Source: Streptosporangiaceae bacterium
Lineage (GTDB): Bacteria; Actinomycetota; Actinomycetes; Streptosporangiales; Streptosporangiaceae
Assembly (NCBI GenBank): GCA_030040815.1
Contig: JASHSZ010000189.1
Span: forward strand, 1-7,661
Length of the DNA stretch: 7,661 nucleotides
Reading direction: 5' to 3'
Part shown: positions 5,657-7,661 of the stretch, piece by piece
Numbering within the stretch: position 1 is the first letter of the stretch
How the letters are laid out: every line of letters begins with the position of its first letter
Program-made: the position numbers and the translations under genes
The notes under the pieces: generated by a model
Told to the model about the DNA's origin: nothing
Database searches by the model: none
Seen by the model: the letters and a program-made list of their open reading frames with translations, nothing else

Positions 5657-7300
5657 GTGGCTGAGGATTTCGACGTCATCGTCGTGGGGACGGGAGCTGG
5701 CGGCGGAACGCTCGCACACACGCTGGCACCGTCAGGCAAGCGGATCCTGCTGCTCGAGCGCGGCACGTTCCTTACCAGGGAGACCGAGAACTGGGATCCC
5801 GGCCCCGTATTCATCGACGGCCGGTACATCTCGCCTGATACCTGGTACGACGGCGACGGTACCCCGTTCCAGCCGCAGGTGCACTACTTCGTCGGCGGCG
5901 CTACCAAGCTCTACGGCGCGGCGCTGTACCGGCTCCGGCCGGCCGACTTCGGGGTGCTCCGGCACGCTGACGGCGTCTCGCCCGCCTGGCCGGTGAGTTA
6001 CGACGAATTCGAGCCCTGGTACACGAAGGCGGAGTGGCTCTACCAGGTGCACGGGAAGCACGGCGAGGACCCGAGCGAGGGCTCCTGGTCGCGGCAGTAT
6101 CCGTGGCCGCCGGTCTCGCACGCGCCGCGGATCCAGCAGATCTCCGACGTCCTCGAGCGCGGCGGGTACCACCCGTTCCACGCCCCCTGCGGGATCATGC
6201 TCGACGAGGCCGACCGGCCGGCCAGCATCTGCATCCGGTGTGCGACCTGCGATGGATACCCGTGCCTGGTGCACGCCAAGGCCGATGCGGACATCGTCGC
6301 CGTCCGGCCGGTGCTTGACCTGCCGAACGTCACACTGCTGACTGGCGCCGAGGTAATGCGGCTGGAGACCGATCCGGCGGGCCGGTCCGTGACCGGCGTG
6401 GTGGTGGATCGCGGCGGTGGCGAGGGCAAGGAGGAGATCTACCGGGCCGACATCATCGTGCTGGCCGCCGGCGCGGCGAACACCGCGAGGATCCTGCTGA
6501 GGTCGGCTTCCGACGCGCACCCCAACGGCCTGGCGAACGGCTCGGACCAGGTCGGGCGTAACTACATGTTCCATATCAGCAAGGCGGTGGCCGGGTTCGC
6601 CGCCGAACCCAACGACACCGTGTTCCAGAAGACGCTCGGTCTCAACGACTTCTACCTCGCCGGCGACGGGCGGGAGTGGCCGCTCGGGAACATACAGATG
6701 CTCGGCAAGTCCAACGCCGGCGCGATGAAGGGCGAGGAACCGCACCTGACCAAGCTCGTCCCGCACTGGACCCTCGCCGAGGCGGCCCGGCACGCGGTCG
6801 ACTTCTGGCTGACCACCGAAGACCTGCCCAGGCCCGACAACCGGATCACCGTAGACCGGGACGGGAACATCCACGTCGACTACACCGAGAGCAACCACGC
6901 CGCCGCCGCCGGACTCTACGCGGAGTTCCGCAAGATCTGCCAGCATCTCGGCATCGCCCAGCACCACGTGCTGCACAAGAGCTTCTACATGAGCATGAAC
7001 ATCCCTGTCGCCGCGTGCGCCCACCAGGCGGGCACCTGCCGGTTCGGCACCGATCCGGCGACCTCGGTGCTCGATGTCAACTGCAAGGCCCACGAGGTGG
7101 ACAACCTGTATGTGTCTGACACCAGTGTTTTTCCGAGCATCGGGGCGGTGAACCCGGCGCTGACCGCAATCGCCAACGGCATCAGGGTCGGCGAGCACAT
7201 CGCGTCTCGGCTCGGAGTGAGCAGCACCGCGCTCCGGCCCCCGGCTCCGCGGGCAGCGCCGACGCCGCATCCGGCCTCGGCAATCACCCAAAGGGGATGA
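5657..7300 (+). CDS. GMC-family FAD-dependent oxidoreductase with Cys cluster
   Basis: This is a 547-residue soluble flavoenzyme of the glucose-methanol-choline family, which oxidises an alcohol carbon, often on a sugar, and reduces FAD. The dinucleotide motif GTGAGGG (11-17) and ERG (34-36) bind FAD at the N-terminus; VGGATKLYGAALYRLRPADF (79-98) is the FAD-covering segment. The C-terminal GMC domain has AHQAGTCRFG (455-464) with H456 the likely catalytic base, and GAVNPALTAIANG (496-508) with N499 at the partner position, a His/Asn pair. C192, C195, C198 and C203 form C-x2-C-x2-C-x4-C before an AKAD motif, in the place where some dehydrogenase members carry cysteines for an iron-sulphur centre; C178 is nearby. 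There is no Sec or Tat signal. The last 25 or so residues are Ala/Pro-rich. It sits six bases upstream of zwf and downstream of GH15, so glucose or a related sugar is a reasonable substrate guess. The electron acceptor is unknown. Confidence 0.9.
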   Translation: MAEDFDVIVVGTGAGGGTLAHTLAPSGKRILLLERGTFLTRETENWDPGPVFIDGRYISPDTWYDGDGTPFQPQVHYFVGGATKLYGAALYRLRPADFGVLRHADGVSPAWPVSYDEFEPWYTKAEWLYQVHGKHGEDPSEGSWSRQYPWPPVSHAPRIQQISDVLERGGYHPFHAPCGIMLDEADRPASICIRCATCDGYPCLVHAKADADIVAVRPVLDLPNVTLLTGAEVMRLETDPAGRSVTGVVVDRGGGEGKEEIYRADIIVLAAGAANTARILLRSASDAHPNGLANGSDQVGRNYMFHISKAVAGFAAEPNDTVFQKTLGLNDFYLAGDGREWPLGNIQMLGKSNAGAMKGEEPHLTKLVPHWTLAEAARHAVDFWLTTEDLPRPDNRITVDRDGNIHVDYTESNHAAAAGLYAEFRKICQHLGIAQHHVLHKSFYMSMNIPVAACAHQAGTCRFGTDPATSVLDVNCKAHEVDNLYVSDTSVFPSIGAVNPALTAIANGIRVGEHIASRLGVSSTALRPPAPRAAPTPHPASAITQRG

Positions 7301-7306
7301 TGCGCT

Positions 7307-7661
7307 ATGAGTTCGGACCGGATCGACGCGCTTGTGATCTTCGGAGCCACGGGTGATCTCGCCAAGCTGGAGACCTTTCCGGCGCTGGTAGGGCTCGCAG
7401 ACCGTGGGGTCCTAGACGTCCCAGTCGTCGGCGTCGCGAAGTCTGGCTGGGGACTGGAGCAGTTCCGGGACTATGCGAAAGCCTCACTGCAGCTCAACAA
7501 GATGAACCCGGACAGTCCCGCTGCCGCCAGGATGCTGGGACTGCTCCGGTATGTAGACGGTGACCTCGGCGACGACAGCACCTACCAGGCGATGTCAGAT
7601 GCCATCGGACCAGGCAGGAATGTGCTGTTTTACCTGGAAGTGCCACCGCCGCTGTTCGGGC
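7307..7661 (+). CDS. zwf: Glucose-6-phosphate dehydrogenase, divergent type, 3'-truncated by window edge
   Basis: The first 118 residues of a G6PD-family protein, which oxidises glucose-6-phosphate to 6-phosphogluconolactone at the entry to the pentose phosphate pathway. The sequence opens with an N-terminal Rossmann fold: ALVIFGATGDLAK (8-20) is the coenzyme-binding motif, VVGVAKSGW (40-48) follows the second strand with K45 where many NADP-type enzymes have Arg, and VLFYLEVPPPLFG (106-118) matches the family's FYLAxPPxxF region. After GDLAK the residues are Leu-Glu-Thr instead of the usual Arg/Lys-Lys-Leu, so a conserved Lys is Glu22. The ATG at 7307 is the only start in this frame that fits; AAGGGG (7291-7296) lies ten bases upstream. 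It follows the GMC stop by six bases, implying co-transcription. The catalytic RIDHYLGKE region is off the window. The family call is firm; activity and coenzyme choice are not. Confidence 0.88.
   Translation, partial: MSSDRIDALVIFGATGDLAKLETFPALVGLADRGVLDVPVVGVAKSGWGLEQFRDYAKASLQLNKMNPDSPAAARMLGLLRYVDGDLGDDSTYQAMSDAIGPGRNVLFYLEVPPPLFG

Noticed and set aside
4414..5664. 416-codon plus-strand open frame inside GH15
   Set aside because: The Arg/Pro/Ala-rich translation is a frame-shifted echo of GH15 codons, while the GH15 frame holds all family motifs here.
5732..7291. Long 519-codon open frame antisense to the GMC gene
   Set aside because: It is a GC-rich shadow frame: the translation is rich in Arg, Val, Gly and Asp with no recognisable domain, and the opposite strand has unmistakable GMC motifs throughout.
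7297..7302. ATG codons at 7297 and 7300 overlapping the GMC stop as possible zwf starts
   Set aside because: Both are in a different frame that reaches a stop within about 20 codons. The G6PD motifs are in the frame of the ATG at 7307.

Overview
The window comes from a high-GC actinobacterium-like genome. The signs are very GC-rich third codon positions, GTG starts at two of the four genes whose starts are visible, a Sap/GAP (SfLAP) membrane protein of a family best known from mycobacteria and other Actinobacteria, and an actinobacterial-type NDH-2. I cannot name a genus. All six genes are recognisable at family level. I see no RNA gene, insertion sequence, CRISPR array, phage gene or known defence module.

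Layout, left to right. (1) Bases 1-1181, plus strand: the 3' part of a type II NADH:quinone dehydrogenase (ndh), its N-terminus lying off the left edge. (2) Bases 1183-2592, minus strand: a CBS-less CLC-type chloride channel/transporter that converges on ndh with a single base between the two stop codons. (3) Bases 2593-2756: a 164-base leader with a 9-bp direct repeat. (4) Bases 2757-3446, minus strand: a six-helix SfLAP/GAP-family membrane protein, probably co-transcribed with CLC. (5) Bases 3447-3721: a divergent control region with a 13-bp palindrome and short repeats. (6) Bases 3722-5593, plus strand: a cytoplasmic GH15 glucoamylase/trehalase-type hydrolase. (7) Bases 5657-7300, plus strand: a GMC-family FAD oxidoreductase with a cysteine cluster. 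(8) From 7307 to the right edge, plus strand: the first 118 codons of a divergent glucose-6-phosphate dehydrogenase (zwf).

The right half looks like one operon for glucose handling. GH15 would release glucose from trehalose or an alpha-glucan, GMC would oxidise a sugar or sugar-like alcohol, and G6PD would take glucose-6-phosphate into the oxidative pentose phosphate route. The left half is membrane and respiratory: NDH-2, an anion transporter and a possible lipid-export helper. A functional link between the halves is not shown by the sequence.

The points most worth a second look are these: the Cys-x2-Cys-x2-Cys-x4-Cys motif in the GMC enzyme; the zwf product's Glu at the position of a conserved substrate-contacting Lys; Thr in the CLC protein where exchangers usually carry the internal proton glutamate; and the palindrome and repeats between the divergent transcription units. 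I did not find a clearly new multi-gene system. The GH15-GMC-zwf operon is the best candidate for an under-described pathway.
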